This document shows positions 34,516 through 43,206 of a stretch of DNA of 52,384 nucleotides, piece after piece. Source of the DNA: Clostridium sp. (lineage in GTDB: Bacteria > Bacillota > Clostridia > Oscillospirales > Acutalibacteraceae); the NCBI GenBank assembly GCA_023663865.1, contig JAMPGU010000013.1, forward strand, positions 1 through 52,384, written 5' to 3'. The notes beneath the pieces are model-generated. The model was not told the origin of the DNA. It saw only the letters and a list, made by a program, of their open reading frames with translations, and made no database searches. A program made the position numbers and the translations under genes. Position 1 is the stretch's first letter. Each line of letters opens with the position of its first letter.

Positions 34516-34664
34516 TTTTTCACATCCTAAATGAGATGAATTTATTTTAACCCATTATAACTATTATGTCAAATAGGGAAAGGAGCTAATCAGATGACCG
34601 AAAAAACGGTAACCATAATCAGCTCCTATGACAAAAATGAATACGTGTTATATTATGCTATAAA

Positions 34665-35261
34665 TTAATTTTGCGTCTTTCCCTTTAACAGCGGTGACAG
34701 GGGCTTGTAAATCAGTATGGAAACCACTGCACAGATAAAGGCTTTTACAAAGGTGAAAGGAATATTAAAGATTGCCAGTGCCTGAACCATATTCTTTACA
34801 CTTGGCAGAATTGCCTGATACATACCGAGTACAGCCTCCTCCGGCAAGCCGAGTACGGAGTAGTACAGCGGATAAACGACAAAATAGTTCAGCGGCAGAC
34901 ATACGGCAGCCATTGCAAGGGAGCCGATAAATCCGGCGAAAACAGCATTTGCCTTTGTCTTTTTATGCTTGTAAATGAAGCCTGCAGCTAAAACAAATAC
35001 CGCACCGTGCAGGAAGTTGGACAGCTCTCCGATAAACATACTTGAGCCGAAGGGCATATGTATTAGATTTTTCAGCAGCTGAATCAATACACCGGCCAGC
35101 GGTCCATATGCAAAGGCACCGATGAGCGCAGGTAAATCCGAAAAGTCAAGCTTGATGAAGCTGGGTATAATCGGAATGGAAATCTCGATAAACTGCAATG
35201 CAAAGGCAACTGCAGTCAGCATGGCTGAGCCTGTTAATACTCTTACTTTTTTGTTTTTCAT
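34665..35261 (-). CDS. ribU: riboflavin ECF transporter substrate-binding protein RibU
   Basis: A 198-residue S component with six predicted helices. It binds riboflavin with high affinity and works with a shared EcfAA'T module, not present here. The start at 35261 has AAGGAGA upstream; the longer frame to 35339 runs through the riboswitch terminator and is not used. The FMN riboswitch in its leader identifies the substrate. Marks include LQFIEISIPIIPSFIKLDFS and the helix-1 AMLTAVAFAL with small residues for docking to EcfT. Confidence 0.92.
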   Translation of the reverse strand: MKNKKVRVLTGSAMLTAVAFALQFIEISIPIIPSFIKLDFSDLPALIGAFAYGPLAGVLIQLLKNLIHMPFGSSMFIGELSNFLHGAVFVLAAGFIYKHKKTKANAVFAGFIGSLAMAAVCLPLNYFVVYPLYYSVLGLPEEAVLGMYQAILPSVKNMVQALAIFNIPFTFVKAFICAVVSILIYKPLSPLLKGKTQN

Positions 35262-35282
35262 ACGTTTCTCCTTTTTGCGGGC

Positions 35283-35316
35283 AAAAAGAGAAGCCCCGGC
35301 TAATAAAAGCCAGGGC
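35283..35316 (-). terminator. riboswitch expression-platform terminator
   Basis: On the minus strand GCCCTGGCT pairs with AGCCGGGGC (one mismatched pair) and is followed by TTCTCTTTTT. It lies between the FMN aptamer and the ribU ribosome binding site, so FMN binding should cause premature termination. Confidence 0.82.
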
Positions 35317-35370
35317 GTAAATGCTTTGACCAAAGGCAAGAAAGTTATCTTTCCTGTACCTAAACATTTT

Positions 35371-35469
35371 CTCTCATCCGGACTTTAACCGTCGGTTGCG
35401 GAATTGCACCGCATCAGCCACAAAGTGGGTCGCAGACTATACTGCCGGTGAGGAATTACACCTCGCCCT
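35371..35469 (-). promoter_or_regulatory. FMN riboswitch (RFN element)
   Basis: On the minus strand the aptamer runs from AGGGCGAGG through CACCGGCAGTA, a variable arm, and ATTCCGCAACCGACGGTTA, to AGTCCGGATGAGAG. These are the conserved RFN segments in order. It senses FMN and reduces ribU expression. Confidence 0.95.
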
Positions 35470-35501
35470 GAAAATATTTATTCGGCGATTGCCTATAACA
35501 T

Positions 35502-35529
35502 ATTATATGCAATAATTCGTATTTGTCAA
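35502..35529 (-). promoter_or_regulatory. promoter of the ribU leader
   Basis: On the minus strand TTGACA (35524-35529), a 16-bp spacer and TATAAT (35502-35507), both perfect. Confidence 0.85.
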
Positions 35530-35572
35530 GTCATTAGCTGATTATTTATTGCACGCTTTTTGTGACAAATTT

Positions 35573-36514
35573 TTACATTTTTCGGATGCTGATTTCTCCG
35601 CTTCGGAGAATGATATGGCTTGCATCCTCAAGCTCAACCTCAAGACCGCCTGTTTCGTCAATGGCAACGGCTGTGGCAGGTGTGACTTTTCCGTTTTGAA
35701 TAAACTTGATTTTTTCTCCAAGCACAAGGGAATGACTGCGGTAATAATCAATAAAGCCGTTATAATCTCCATATGCTATGTCAATAAGCTCGTTGCAGAT
35801 TTCAGCAATTAAGAGGCTTCGGTTAATGTCTGTGTCAAGACTTCCTGCCTGCTGTGCACTGTCAGGAAAGCTCTCAGTATTAATATTTACGCCGATGCCG
35901 ATGATAACACTATCAACAACACCCTCTTCAAAATTTGTAATTGCTTCTGTCAGTATTCCGCAGATTTTTTTTCCGTTAAGGAATACATCGTTAACCCATT
36001 TAATTTTCGGATTTTTATCGGTCAGCTTTTCTACCGCCTTGCACACGGCAACAGCGGCAGCAGTGGTGGCTGTAACAGCATTTTGCAGATTGGTTTTGGG
36101 TCTGATTACCAAAGAAAAATATATTCCCGTTGATGCAGGGGAATAAAAGCTTTTGCCTTGTCTGCCCCTGCCGGCAGTCTGCTGATTTGCCACTACCAGA
36201 AATTCACCCTTCTGTCCGTCCGCCAATAACCTTTTGCAGCCATTGTTGGTTGAATCAATGGTGGGATAATAGATAACCTCAATGGGCTTGTTCAAAAAAG
36301 CCTTGATGCTGTGGGCAGACATAAGATTGTTGCTGTCAATGAGCTTATAGCCTTTGTTTGTAACGGCATCAAATGCATAGCCGCTCTTTGTCAGAGATTT
36401 TATTGCTTTCCATACAGCAGCTCGGCTTTTGCCGAATTTTTTTGCCAGCTCTTCACCGCTTAAATAGTCATTGCTGTTTAAAAATTCATAAAGTATATCG
36501 TCTTTAAGTGCCAT
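35573..36514 (-). CDS. birA: bifunctional biotin-protein ligase / biotin operon repressor BirA
   Basis: A 313-residue protein. An N-terminal winged helix (residues 1-60, SGEELAKKFGKSRAAVWKAI) makes it a regulator as well as an enzyme. The ligase domain has ATP/biotin loop TAGRGRQGKSFYSP, KWVNDVFLNGKKICGIL and IGIGVNINT, with a C-terminal SH3-like cap. No biotin biosynthesis gene is nearby, so regulated targets lie elsewhere. Confidence 0.94.
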   Translation of the reverse strand: MALKDDILYEFLNSNDYLSGEELAKKFGKSRAAVWKAIKSLTKSGYAFDAVTNKGYKLIDSNNLMSAHSIKAFLNKPIEVIYYPTIDSTNNGCKRLLADGQKGEFLVVANQQTAGRGRQGKSFYSPASTGIYFSLVIRPKTNLQNAVTATTAAAVAVCKAVEKLTDKNPKIKWVNDVFLNGKKICGILTEAITNFEEGVVDSVIIGIGVNINTESFPDSAQQAGSLDTDINRSLLIAEICNELIDIAYGDYNGFIDYYRSHSLVLGEKIKFIQNGKVTPATAVAIDETGGLEVELEDASHIILRSGEISIRKM

Positions 36515-36558
36515 TGTTTACCCTTTCCAAATATAAGTTTACAATGAATTTAATAAAA

Positions 36559-36585
36559 CAGAGTCAAGGCTATTCCATGACTCTG
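36559..36585. terminator. hairpin between degV and birA
   Basis: CAGAGTCA (36559-36566) pairs with TGACTCTG (36578-36585) around 11 nt. On the minus strand it is followed by TTATTAAATT, a moderate terminator for degV. Confidence 0.6.
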
Positions 36586-36599
36586 CTGTTAAACTAAAA

Positions 36600-37454
36600 T
36601 TATTTTTTGATATAAAATACAGCCAGTGTTTTCGGTCCGCAGTGAGAGGAGATTGTACAGCCTGCATCCGCAGTAATAATTTCTGCAAATTTATTTTTAC
36701 CCTCAATTACACCCTTGGCATAGCTCAAAATATCAGGGCTTAATCCACCGCTGTTGGCAATAACAATTCTTGCCGAATCAATTTTATTTGCATCATTAAG
36801 ACAGTCGTTTATATATTGTTTGTAAACAAATTCAGATTTGCCTCTGTATTTCTTTGCAACATCCAGCTTGCCCTCTGCATTTACGGCAATACTTGGCTTT
36901 ATATTCAGCACGTTGGCACTGAATTTAGCAACACCGGAGCATCTTCCTCCCTTGTGCAGATATTTTAAATTATCAAGCACAAAGGTAGTGCTTACCTTTG
37001 GTACAAGGCTGTTAACTCGATTGCAGATTTTTTTTGCATCAAAGCCCTTTTCTCTGAAATCGCAAGCCTTTAAAACCAGCAGACCCATTGCAGTGCAAAG
37101 ACTTTTTGAATCAACACAGTAGATATCCTCAAATTCACCGGCAGCTATGCATGCATTTTGATAGCTGGAGGATATGGCAGAGGACAGTCCGATGTGAACT
37201 ACTGCCTTTCCCTCTTTTGAAAATTCCTCAAAAACAGAGGCATACTGGGCAGGTGTTACAGCTGCTGTTTTAGGCAAATCTCCGGTCTCGGAAACATAAT
37301 CATATATATCATTCGGAAAAATATCAACACCATCCATATATGATTTGTCACCTAATAATATAGACAACGGAATAATTGTAATATTGTATTTTTCAATAAT
37401 ATGCTTTGGCAGATCACAAGTAGAATCTGCTGTAATCATTACTTCCTTCATCAT
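36600..37454 (-). CDS. DegV family fatty-acid-binding protein
   Basis: A roughly 284-residue DegV/FakB protein that holds acyl chains for the FakA kinase or related uses. ITADSTCDLP opens the protein, TAAVTPAQYASVFEEF and HIGLSSAISSSYQNA hold the head-group contacts, and LKYLHKGGRCSG is the family signature. Two adjacent ATGs (37454 and 37451) follow AAGGTGAT; either may be used. Confidence 0.9.
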   Translation of the reverse strand: MMKEVMITADSTCDLPKHIIEKYNITIIPLSILLGDKSYMDGVDIFPNDIYDYVSETGDLPKTAAVTPAQYASVFEEFSKEGKAVVHIGLSSAISSSYQNACIAAGEFEDIYCVDSKSLCTAMGLLVLKACDFREKGFDAKKICNRVNSLVPKVSTTFVLDNLKYLHKGGRCSGVAKFSANVLNIKPSIAVNAEGKLDVAKKYRGKSEFVYKQYINDCLNDANKIDSARIVIANSGGLSPDILSYAKGVIEGKNKFAEIITADAGCTISSHCGPKTLAVFYIKK

Positions 37455-37470
37455 CAAATCACCTTATGGG

Positions 37471-37499
37471 AGTATAACACAGCGTTTTGACTTTATCAA
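37471..37499 (-). promoter_or_regulatory. degV promoter
   Basis: On the minus strand TTGATA (37494-37499), a 17-bp spacer and TATACT (37471-37476). Confidence 0.7.
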
Positions 37500-37526
37500 T
37501 ATTTTTTGAAATTGTTTATTTTTTGT

Positions 37527-38804
37527 TTAGTTTCCGCATTTTATGGCAATGGACGCAATGTCGCTCTTATTATAAGTTTTGTCAAAATGCAGAATTAATG
37601 TGCTTTTTTCATTGATATTTTTTATCTCGGCATTGTAGGAAATGTCCGTGTCAAAGTCCTCTCCTGTCAGCACTTCAAACTTTCCGTTTTCAATAATAGC
37701 CTTATCAAAGCTGCAGCCATCCTGAGCTGTCATTGTTATGCCGGACTGTGTAAATTCAATCTTATCAATGTATTCTATATCACTTGCCTCATCGCTGAAA
37801 TTTTGATTTTCAGAGCTGTTATAAGCATTTAAAGTAAACTGTTTTTCAATCCAGCCGATGTTTGCAGAATGATTTGCTGAGGCATCCCGGTTATTTACCG
37901 TGTAATTCCAGTCAGCATCCGCGGTTTCTCTCGGGTCGGTAATACTGTATTCTTCCAGCGGTTTAAGCGAAATGGTGTTTGGCTCAACCAGGAATGTATT
38001 ATCTGAAATCTTCATATCACAGTGTATATTTCCAATGTGATAGTTAAGACTGGATTCTTCATATTTTACAATGATTTGAATATCAAGTGTAATTTTTCCG
38101 TTTTCGTCAACATTGTATACGCCGATTCCTTTATTGTAACCGCTTACAGTATAGTATTCCTTTTTGTTGCTGCAGTCCGCTTTTCCATAGGCTACATATT
38201 TGTTATCCGTAATGCCTGTTTTGCTGTCATAATTTATTTCTTCCGTAGAATCGTTCATCGCAAACTGCAGGAATTTTTTGCAGTTTTTCAGCTGGGTGAT
38301 TTCAAGCTTAACGTAGCTTGAAAAAACGCTTGTCCAGTTCTGACTGCTGGCAGTAATATATTTGAGCTGTTCATCACCGTTCTCATCCTTTTCAGGCTTG
38401 AACATATATAAAATATAAGAGTATTCTGTTTTGCCGGTTATGTTATTGCCGTTTTCCACCAGCTTTATAATCAGCTCTTTTTCTCCGTCCTTGTCAAAAT
38501 CACTGTAGTACAGCTCCGGATTTTTTGTGGCAATGGATTTTCCCCAGCTTGTAAAGTCAATGCGAGCCTTGTTGTGAACAAGGGTTGCAATATTGTTTTT
38601 GAAGTAGAGCTGATAATTGCCCTCTTTGTTTTCTGCAATGATGTCCTCTTTTTCAAGCTTGGTATTTTCTTCTCTTACAGAATAGCTGACGCCGGTGCTG
38701 TCCGTATGGGCTTCCGGCGTTTTATTGTTTCTGTAATTTATAGAAACTGCAAATATACCAATCGCTATTATCAGCAGTATAATCAGTGGAATAATTTTTT
38801 TCAT
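37527..38804 (-). CDS. membrane-anchored protein with DxDxDG module, unknown
   Basis: A 425-residue protein with one N-terminal membrane helix (about 4-22) and a large extracellular part. A module with SWGKSIATKNPELYYSDFDKDGEKELIIK near residues 86-115 (read in pieces) contains an EF-hand/FG-GAP-like calcium loop DFDKDGEKEL. The rest is beta-rich with no recognised enzyme motif. The same module occurs twice in the protein at 50027-51607. Last gene of the comEB-HAD operon, five bases after the HAD gene. Confidence 0.7.
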   Translation of the reverse strand: MKKIIPLIILLIIAIGIFAVSINYRNNKTPEAHTDSTGVSYSVREENTKLEKEDIIAENKEGNYQLYFKNNIATLVHNKARIDFTSWGKSIATKNPELYYSDFDKDGEKELIIKLVENGNNITGKTEYSYILYMFKPEKDENGDEQLKYITASSQNWTSVFSSYVKLEITQLKNCKKFLQFAMNDSTEEINYDSKTGITDNKYVAYGKADCSNKKEYYTVSGYNKGIGVYNVDENGKITLDIQIIVKYEESSLNYHIGNIHCDMKISDNTFLVEPNTISLKPLEEYSITDPRETADADWNYTVNNRDASANHSANIGWIEKQFTLNAYNSSENQNFSDEASDIEYIDKIEFTQSGITMTAQDGCSFDKAIIENGKFEVLTGEDFDTDISYNAEIKNINEKSTLILHFDKTYNKSDIASIAIKCGN

Positions 38805-38809
38805 TTAAA

Positions 38810-39412
38810 TCAATCCTTGTATTTGTCTCTGAATTTGAAAGGCTTTTTTTCGCTTTCCACAATATGATAGCAGGTTCCTTTTGCAAGGAAAAATATAGGC
38901 TTGTCGTGCTTCAGCGAGTCGGAATAAACATCAATGACATTGATGTCCTTCGGATTGAACTCCTCATAAAGACGTTTAACCTTTTCTTCGTTTCTGCAGT
39001 TTTCACCTATAATAGCACCGGTTTTACGGCTGTGTTTGGTGCAAATCAGCTTATCAAAGTCTAAACGCTTGTGAATTTCATTAAGAAGAAAATCAGGGGA
39101 AGCGCTGATTACAACGGTATATCTGTTTCTGTTATAAAACCATTTATGTACCTGCTTTTCGTGTTTGTCCCAAAAGCCTTTAACCGCCTTGTCAAGGGGA
39201 ATGAAAGGCACAAACAGGAAGCAGAGCTTTTTAAAATCCGTAAAGCTGATAATATGCAGAAGCATTAACAGCACCGCAATGAAGAGTATCGGTATGAAAA
39301 AAGGAAGAAGAAGTATCAGGTACGGATAGTGAAGCAAACAGTATCCGCAGAAAAGGGAGCCGCTGTCAAAGGGGACAATGGTTTTATCAAAATCATAAAT
39401 ATCAATGTCCAT
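38810..39412 (-). CDS. HAD-superfamily (subclass IB) phosphatase
   Basis: A 200-residue protein. Motif I DFDKTIV is at residues 7-13, motif II ISASPDF near 102, and motif III/IV in DVYSDSLKHDKP near 160, where the usual DSxxD is present. The cap contains a long hydrophobic region (about 25-60) that looks membrane-embedded, as in PSP/YfhB-like phosphatases. It could act on lipid-linked or phosphoserine-type substrates. The ATG abuts the comEB stop (TAAATG). Confidence 0.78.
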   Translation of the reverse strand: MDIDIYDFDKTIVPFDSGSLFCGYCLLHYPYLILLLPFFIPILFIAVLLMLLHIISFTDFKKLCFLFVPFIPLDKAVKGFWDKHEKQVHKWFYNRNRYTVVISASPDFLLNEIHKRLDFDKLICTKHSRKTGAIIGENCRNEEKVKRLYEEFNPKDINVIDVYSDSLKHDKPIFFLAKGTCYHIVESEKKPFKFRDKYKD

Positions 39413-39910
39413 TTAAATGCCCTCTTTGTTAAAGTCAATCGTTATCTTTTTATTTGATTCAAAGGGAGTAAGCTTTATACCGGCGCAGTTGAGCATACGC
39501 TTGCTTGCCTGTACAAGGTCTGTGTCGGCATACTTATCACTTATGTAGATAACCTCTTTGATTCCACACTGAATAATAGCCTTTGCACATTCATTGCAGG
39601 GAAACAGTGCAACATAAATTCTGCAGTCTTTCAGACTGTTTCCGCCGGCATTCAGTATTGCGTTCAGCTCTGCATGGCATACGTACGGATATTTCGTATT
39701 GCTGTCCTTGTCTCCGCTTCGTTCCCAAGGGAATTCGTCATCACTGCAGCCTCTCGGAAATCCGTTGTATCCAACAGACATAATTTTGTTATCGTCATTT
39801 ACGACACAAGCACCAACCTGTGTGCTGGGGTCCTTGCTTCGCTGGGAAGCAAGAATAGCCACACCCATAAAGTATTCATCCCAGCTGATATATTCTTCTC
39901 TTTTTGACAT
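39413..39910 (-). CDS. comEB: dCMP deaminase / ComE operon protein 2
   Basis: A 165-residue zinc cytidine-deaminase-fold enzyme converting dCMP to dUMP. Zinc site CHAELNAIL and [29 protein letters not shown] and [12 protein letters not shown] are typical. Adjacent to, and presumably co-transcribed with, the HAD gene. Confidence 0.93.
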   Translation of the reverse strand: MSKREEYISWDEYFMGVAILASQRSKDPSTQVGACVVNDDNKIMSVGYNGFPRGCSDDEFPWERSGDKDSNTKYPYVCHAELNAILNAGGNSLKDCRIYVALFPCNECAKAIIQCGIKEVIYISDKYADTDLVQASKRMLNCAGIKLTPFESNKKITIDFNKEGI

Positions 39911-39955
39911 AATTTTCTCCTTAATTCAAAGAGCTTTGCAAGTGTAAAGGAAGTA

Positions 39956-40780
39956 CTATTCTCCCTTTAACACAGATACAAATTCATCAAGCTCACTGCA
40001 CGCAGCATCATATATTCTTCCGTTGTCAACCAGTTTATTAATTTCAGGATTTATCGGCAGCTTTGCAAGCACGGGAACGCCAAGCTCGGCAGCGGTTTCA
40101 TCAATTTTAGATTCACCGAAAATATTAATCTTTTTACCGCAATCCTCACAAACATAGTAGCTCATATTTTCAACAAGACCCAATACAGGTACATCCATCA
40201 GCTTTGCCATATTGTAAGCCTTGTTTACAATCATTTTTACTAAATCCTGAGGCGTTGATACGATAACAATGCCGTCAACAGGAAGGCTTTGGAATACGGT
40301 CAGTGCAACATCGCCTGTTCCCGGAGGCATATCCACAAACAGATAATCAAGCTCGCCCCAGCGTACATCACTCCAGAACTGCTCAATAACACCGCTGATG
40401 ACCGGGCCGCGCCATACTACAGGAGAATTAACATCCTCAAGCAGCAGGTTGATACTCATCATTTTAATGTTATCAGCCACTGTCGGCAGCAGGCATTCCT
40501 CATCCTGCATAGCTCTGCTTGTTACGCCAAAGGATTTTGGAATGGACGGACCGGTAATATCGGCATCCAGTATACCAACCTTTAAGCCTGCTTTCGCACA
40601 TTTTGATGCCAGCAGACAGGTGACAAGACTTTTGCCTACACCGCCTTTACCGCTTACAACACCAATTACTTTTTTGATTTTTGAGTATTTATTCATTGGC
40701 TTGAGAAAGTCTTCTTTTGCCGGCTTTCTGTCTGCGCAATTTGAACTGCAGGTTGAACAATCATGTGTACATTCACTCAT
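39956..40780 (-). CDS. Mrp/NBP35-family Fe-S cluster carrier ATPase
   Basis: A 274-residue P-loop ATPase with GKGGVGKS, DADITGPSIP and DMPPGTGDVAL. The cluster-binding pair is CEDCGKK near residue 205. A Cys-rich N-terminal leader (CTHDCSTCSSNC) resembles the ferredoxin-like N-terminal motif of NBP35/clostridial Mrp proteins and probably binds an extra cluster. The ATG at 40780 with GAGAGGTG upstream is preferred over a GTG at 40789. Confidence 0.92.
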   Translation of the reverse strand: MSECTHDCSTCSSNCADRKPAKEDFLKPMNKYSKIKKVIGVVSGKGGVGKSLVTCLLASKCAKAGLKVGILDADITGPSIPKSFGVTSRAMQDEECLLPTVADNIKMMSINLLLEDVNSPVVWRGPVISGVIEQFWSDVRWGELDYLFVDMPPGTGDVALTVFQSLPVDGIVIVSTPQDLVKMIVNKAYNMAKLMDVPVLGLVENMSYYVCEDCGKKINIFGESKIDETAAELGVPVLAKLPINPEINKLVDNGRIYDAACSELDEFVSVLKGE

Positions 40781-40832
40781 TTTTAACACCTCTCAATTAT
40801 TTTGTATATTATATACGATTATATGCAAAATA

Positions 40833-41420
40833 TCAATAGGAACGCACCAGTGTTTTTACCTTGCCCAGTATGGCGCATTCTTCTACTATAATGGGGGAAT
40901 ACTTGCTGTTTTCCGCCTGAAGACGAAAGTGTCCGTCTTCTTTATAAAATCTTTTTACGGTTGCTTCATCGTCAATCAGGGCAACTACAATATCGCCATT
41001 GTCAGCAGTAGGCGTTTGCTCAACAACTACAATGTCACCGTCGAGAATGCCGGCATTAATCATAGAGTCTCCCTTTACATGAAGGGCAAATAAATTATTG
41101 CCGCGGACACCTGACAATGCAATATAATCCTCAACTTGCTGGGTAGCCAAAATAGGCATACCGGCGGTAACCGTGCCGATTAATGGGATATGCGTAATTT
41201 TTTCGGAAGGGCCGGCAAGGCGTATTGTACGCTTCAAATTAGGTTCACGCTTGATATATCCGTAGTCCTCCAGTGCATTAAGATTATACTGCACAGAGGA
41301 GGTGGAGCGCAGACCCACTGCTTCGCCTATTTCTCTGACAGAGGGAGCAATTCCGCGCTGAGCAATAACTTTTTTTATATATTCAAAAACTGCTTTTTGG
41401 CTTTCGTTAAGATTTTTCAT
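40833..41420 (-). CDS. lexA: SOS repressor LexA
   Basis: A 195-residue repressor. N-terminal winged helix with IAPSVREIGEAVGLRSTSSVQYNL; the self-cleavage site is in VTAGMP with an Ala-Gly bond; the catalytic Ser is in KGDSMINAGI and the Lys in VALIDDEATVKRF. The ATG at 41420 has GGAGGG upstream; the upstream in-frame ATG at 41432 overlaps that site. Confidence 0.95.
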   Translation of the reverse strand: MKNLNESQKAVFEYIKKVIAQRGIAPSVREIGEAVGLRSTSSVQYNLNALEDYGYIKREPNLKRTIRLAGPSEKITHIPLIGTVTAGMPILATQQVEDYIALSGVRGNNLFALHVKGDSMINAGILDGDIVVVEQTPTADNGDIVVALIDDEATVKRFYKEDGHFRLQAENSKYSPIIVEECAILGKVKTLVRSY

Positions 41421-41448
41421 AATTCCCTCCAAAAAATAATTCTAATAT

Positions 41449-41477
41449 ATAATACCATTATATATTATTTATGTCAA
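41449..41477 (-). promoter_or_regulatory. lexA promoter
   Basis: On the minus strand TTGACA (41472-41477), a 17-bp spacer and TATTAT (41449-41454) with an extended TGG. Confidence 0.75.
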
Positions 41478-41487
41478 ACATATGTAC
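41476..41487. promoter_or_regulatory. candidate LexA operator
   Basis: AAACATATGTAC matches the clostridial/Bacillus SOS box GAACATATGTTC at 10 of 12 positions and overlaps the lexA -35 box, the expected place for autorepression. Confidence 0.65.
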
Positions 41488-41557
41488 TATATATTGTGCT
41501 GTGACCGATTTTTAAGGACAAAATTTAAGAAGATTTTATTTGAATAGAAAAAAAGTG

Positions 41558-41586
41558 TTGACAAAAACCAATTAATAAGATATAAT
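41558..41586 (+). promoter_or_regulatory. tRNA-Met/tRNA-Glu promoter
   Basis: Perfect TTGACA (41558-41563) and TATAAT (41581-41586) with a 17-bp spacer. Confidence 0.9.
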
Positions 41587-41607
41587 TTTGCTTGCATTAT
41601 TACAGAT

Positions 41608-41684
41608 GGCTTTATAGCTCAGTTGGCTAGAGCACGCGGTTCATACCCGCGGTGTCACTGGTTCGAATCCAGTTAAAGCCACCA
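41608..41684 (+). tRNA. tRNA-Met (CAT)
   Basis: A 77-nt cloverleaf with encoded CCA. Acceptor GGCTTTA/TAAAGCC, anticodon loop TTCATAC with CAT, and GGTTCGAATCC T arm. Elongator form (G1:C72), although tRNA-Ile2 with a modified CAT cannot be ruled out. Confidence 0.95.
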
Positions 41685-41686
41685 AC

Positions 41687-41761
41687 GGCCCGGTGGTCAA
41701 GAGGTTAAGACACCGCCCTTTCACGGCGGTAACACGGGTTCAATTCCCGTCCGGGTCACCA
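41687..41761 (+). tRNA. tRNA-Glu (TTC)
   Basis: A 75-nt cloverleaf two bases after tRNA-Met. Acceptor GGCCCGG/CCGGGTC, anticodon loop CTTTCAC with TTC, GGGTTCAATTCCC T arm and encoded CCA. Confidence 0.96.
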
Positions 41762-41764
41762 AAC

Positions 41765-41798
41765 AAAAAACACAGTCGCACTTGTGACTGTGTTTTTT
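41765..41798 (+). terminator. terminator of the tRNA-Met/Glu unit
   Basis: ACACAGTC pairs with GACTGTGT, flanked by A and T runs. Confidence 0.9.
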
Positions 41799-41846
41799 AA
41801 TACCGACATAATAAATGCCGCAGACGCATTTGTATATTGAATATTT

Positions 41847-41921
41847 GCCCTCATAGTTCAACGGATAGAATAAGGTCCTCCTAAGACTTAGATGTAGGTT
41901 CGATTCCCACTGAGGGTGCCA
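41847..41921 (+). tRNA. tRNA-Arg (CCT)
   Basis: A 75-nt cloverleaf with encoded CCA. Acceptor GCCCTCA/TGAGGGT, anticodon loop CTCCTAA with CCT, GGTTCGATTCC T arm. Transcribed separately, with its own terminator. Confidence 0.93.
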
Positions 41922-41957
41922 AAAAGTGCCGATTTTCCAAGGATTTCGGCACTTTTT
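41921..41957 (+). terminator. terminator of tRNA-Arg
   Basis: AAAAAGTGCC (41921-41930) pairs with GGCACTTTTT (41948-41957). The stem starts on the last A of the encoded CCA. Confidence 0.9.
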
Positions 41958-42157
41958 ATTTTTTCTCAAATTCACACTATTAACTTACAGATAAAATCAA
42001 ATTTAAGATAAAATATGTTGAGTGTTATTCCTTTTTATGATAAAATCAACTTGTAATATGTAGAAAAAGCAATGAGAAAAGGGGTACAAATTGTCCCCGC
42101 ATTCAAATGCTTATTAAAGTAGAAGATACTTGTGTGATATGTATCGGAGAAAATAAT

Positions 42158-43015
42158 ATGACTGATAATATTGAATTGTTTGAAAATAAAGAAATACGAA
42201 CTGCTTGGGATAGCGAAAAAGAAGAATGGTATTTTGCAATCGTTGATGTTTGTGATGTTTTGAGTGACACAGATAATCCCCGTCGTTATTGGAGCGACTT
42301 AAAACGCAAACTGAAAGCCGAAGGAAGTGAACTGTACGAAAAAATCGTACAGTTGAAAATGACTGCAAAAGACGGCAAAAAAAGAATGACCGATGTTGCA
42401 GATGCCGAGCAGTTACTCCGTATAATTCAGTCCATTCCTTCAAAAAAAGCAGAGCCGTTCAAGCTGTGGCTTGCACAAGTCGGCAGAGAAAGAATTGAAG
42501 AAACCATTGATCCTGAACTTGCTATTGACCGTGCAGTTGAAACCTATCAGAAAAAAGGCTATGACGAAGAATGGATACATCAGCGCATATTGTCAATCCG
42601 TGTTCGTAATGAACTGACCGCCGAATGGCAGAAACGTGGTGTTCAGCAAGGTGCAGAATATGCAATTCTTACTGATGAAATTACAAAGGCTTGGTCGGGA
42701 ATGTCAACACGCAAATATAAAGACCTTAAAGGACTTAAGAAAGAAAATTTGCGTGACAATATGAGCACAATGGAAATTGTGCTTAATATGCTTGCCGAAG
42801 CAACAACAACTGAACTTACAAAAGCACAGAATCCTCAGGGGTTAGATGAGAACCGTAAGGTTGCAAAAGCCGGAGGAACAGTTGCAGGTGATGCACGCAA
42901 GTCTATCGAGGCTCAAACAGGTAAACCTGTTATTACTTCAAAAAATGCAGCACAATTAAATGAAGTTGTTGTTAAAGCAATTGAAGCAGTAGCAGATGGC
43001 GATGATAAAAATTAA
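42158..43015 (+). CDS. DinD-like DNA-damage-inducible protein (BRO-N domain)
   Basis: A 285-residue protein. The N-terminal BRO-N domain (IRTAWDSEKEEWYFAIVDVC then RRYWSDLKRKL and EQLLRIIQSIPS) is shared with phage antirepressors. The C-terminal half has RIEETIDPELAIDRAVETY and AEYAILTDEITKAWSGMS, typical of DinD-type proteins. The start at 42158 has CGGAGA upstream; the longer frame from 42107 lacks a site. It lies directly after tRNA-Arg, a common integration position, and near lexA, but no clear SOS box was found in its promoter. Confidence 0.8.
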   Translation: MTDNIELFENKEIRTAWDSEKEEWYFAIVDVCDVLSDTDNPRRYWSDLKRKLKAEGSELYEKIVQLKMTAKDGKKRMTDVADAEQLLRIIQSIPSKKAEPFKLWLAQVGRERIEETIDPELAIDRAVETYQKKGYDEEWIHQRILSIRVRNELTAEWQKRGVQQGAEYAILTDEITKAWSGMSTRKYKDLKGLKKENLRDNMSTMEIVLNMLAEATTTELTKAQNPQGLDENRKVAKAGGTVAGDARKSIEAQTGKPVITSKNAAQLNEVVVKAIEAVADGDDKN

Positions 43016-43028
43016 ATAATTTTGGGAT

Positions 43029-43058
43029 AGCACTTATCGTATGATAGGTGCTGTTTTT
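43029..43058 (+). terminator. terminator of the DinD-like gene
   Basis: AGCACTTATC (43029-43038) pairs with GATAGGTGCT (43043-43052, one G-T wobble), followed by six T. Confidence 0.88.
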
Positions 43059-43206
43059 TATGCAAGGTTGATATAGGCTCAAGGGAATCTGCACACTGTG
43101 CATTATGTGCTGCTGATATGCGGGCAGTATCAAGTGATTGGAATGAGATACAAGATGGCTTAACAGTTTATGGATATGCTACTAACCCCTACGGACATGC
43201 CGGTAG

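Noticed and set aside
42005..42016. Possible LexA box upstream of the DinD-like gene
   Set aside because: TAAAATATGTTG matches only 9 of 12 positions, lacks one half-site and is about 150 bp from the start codon.
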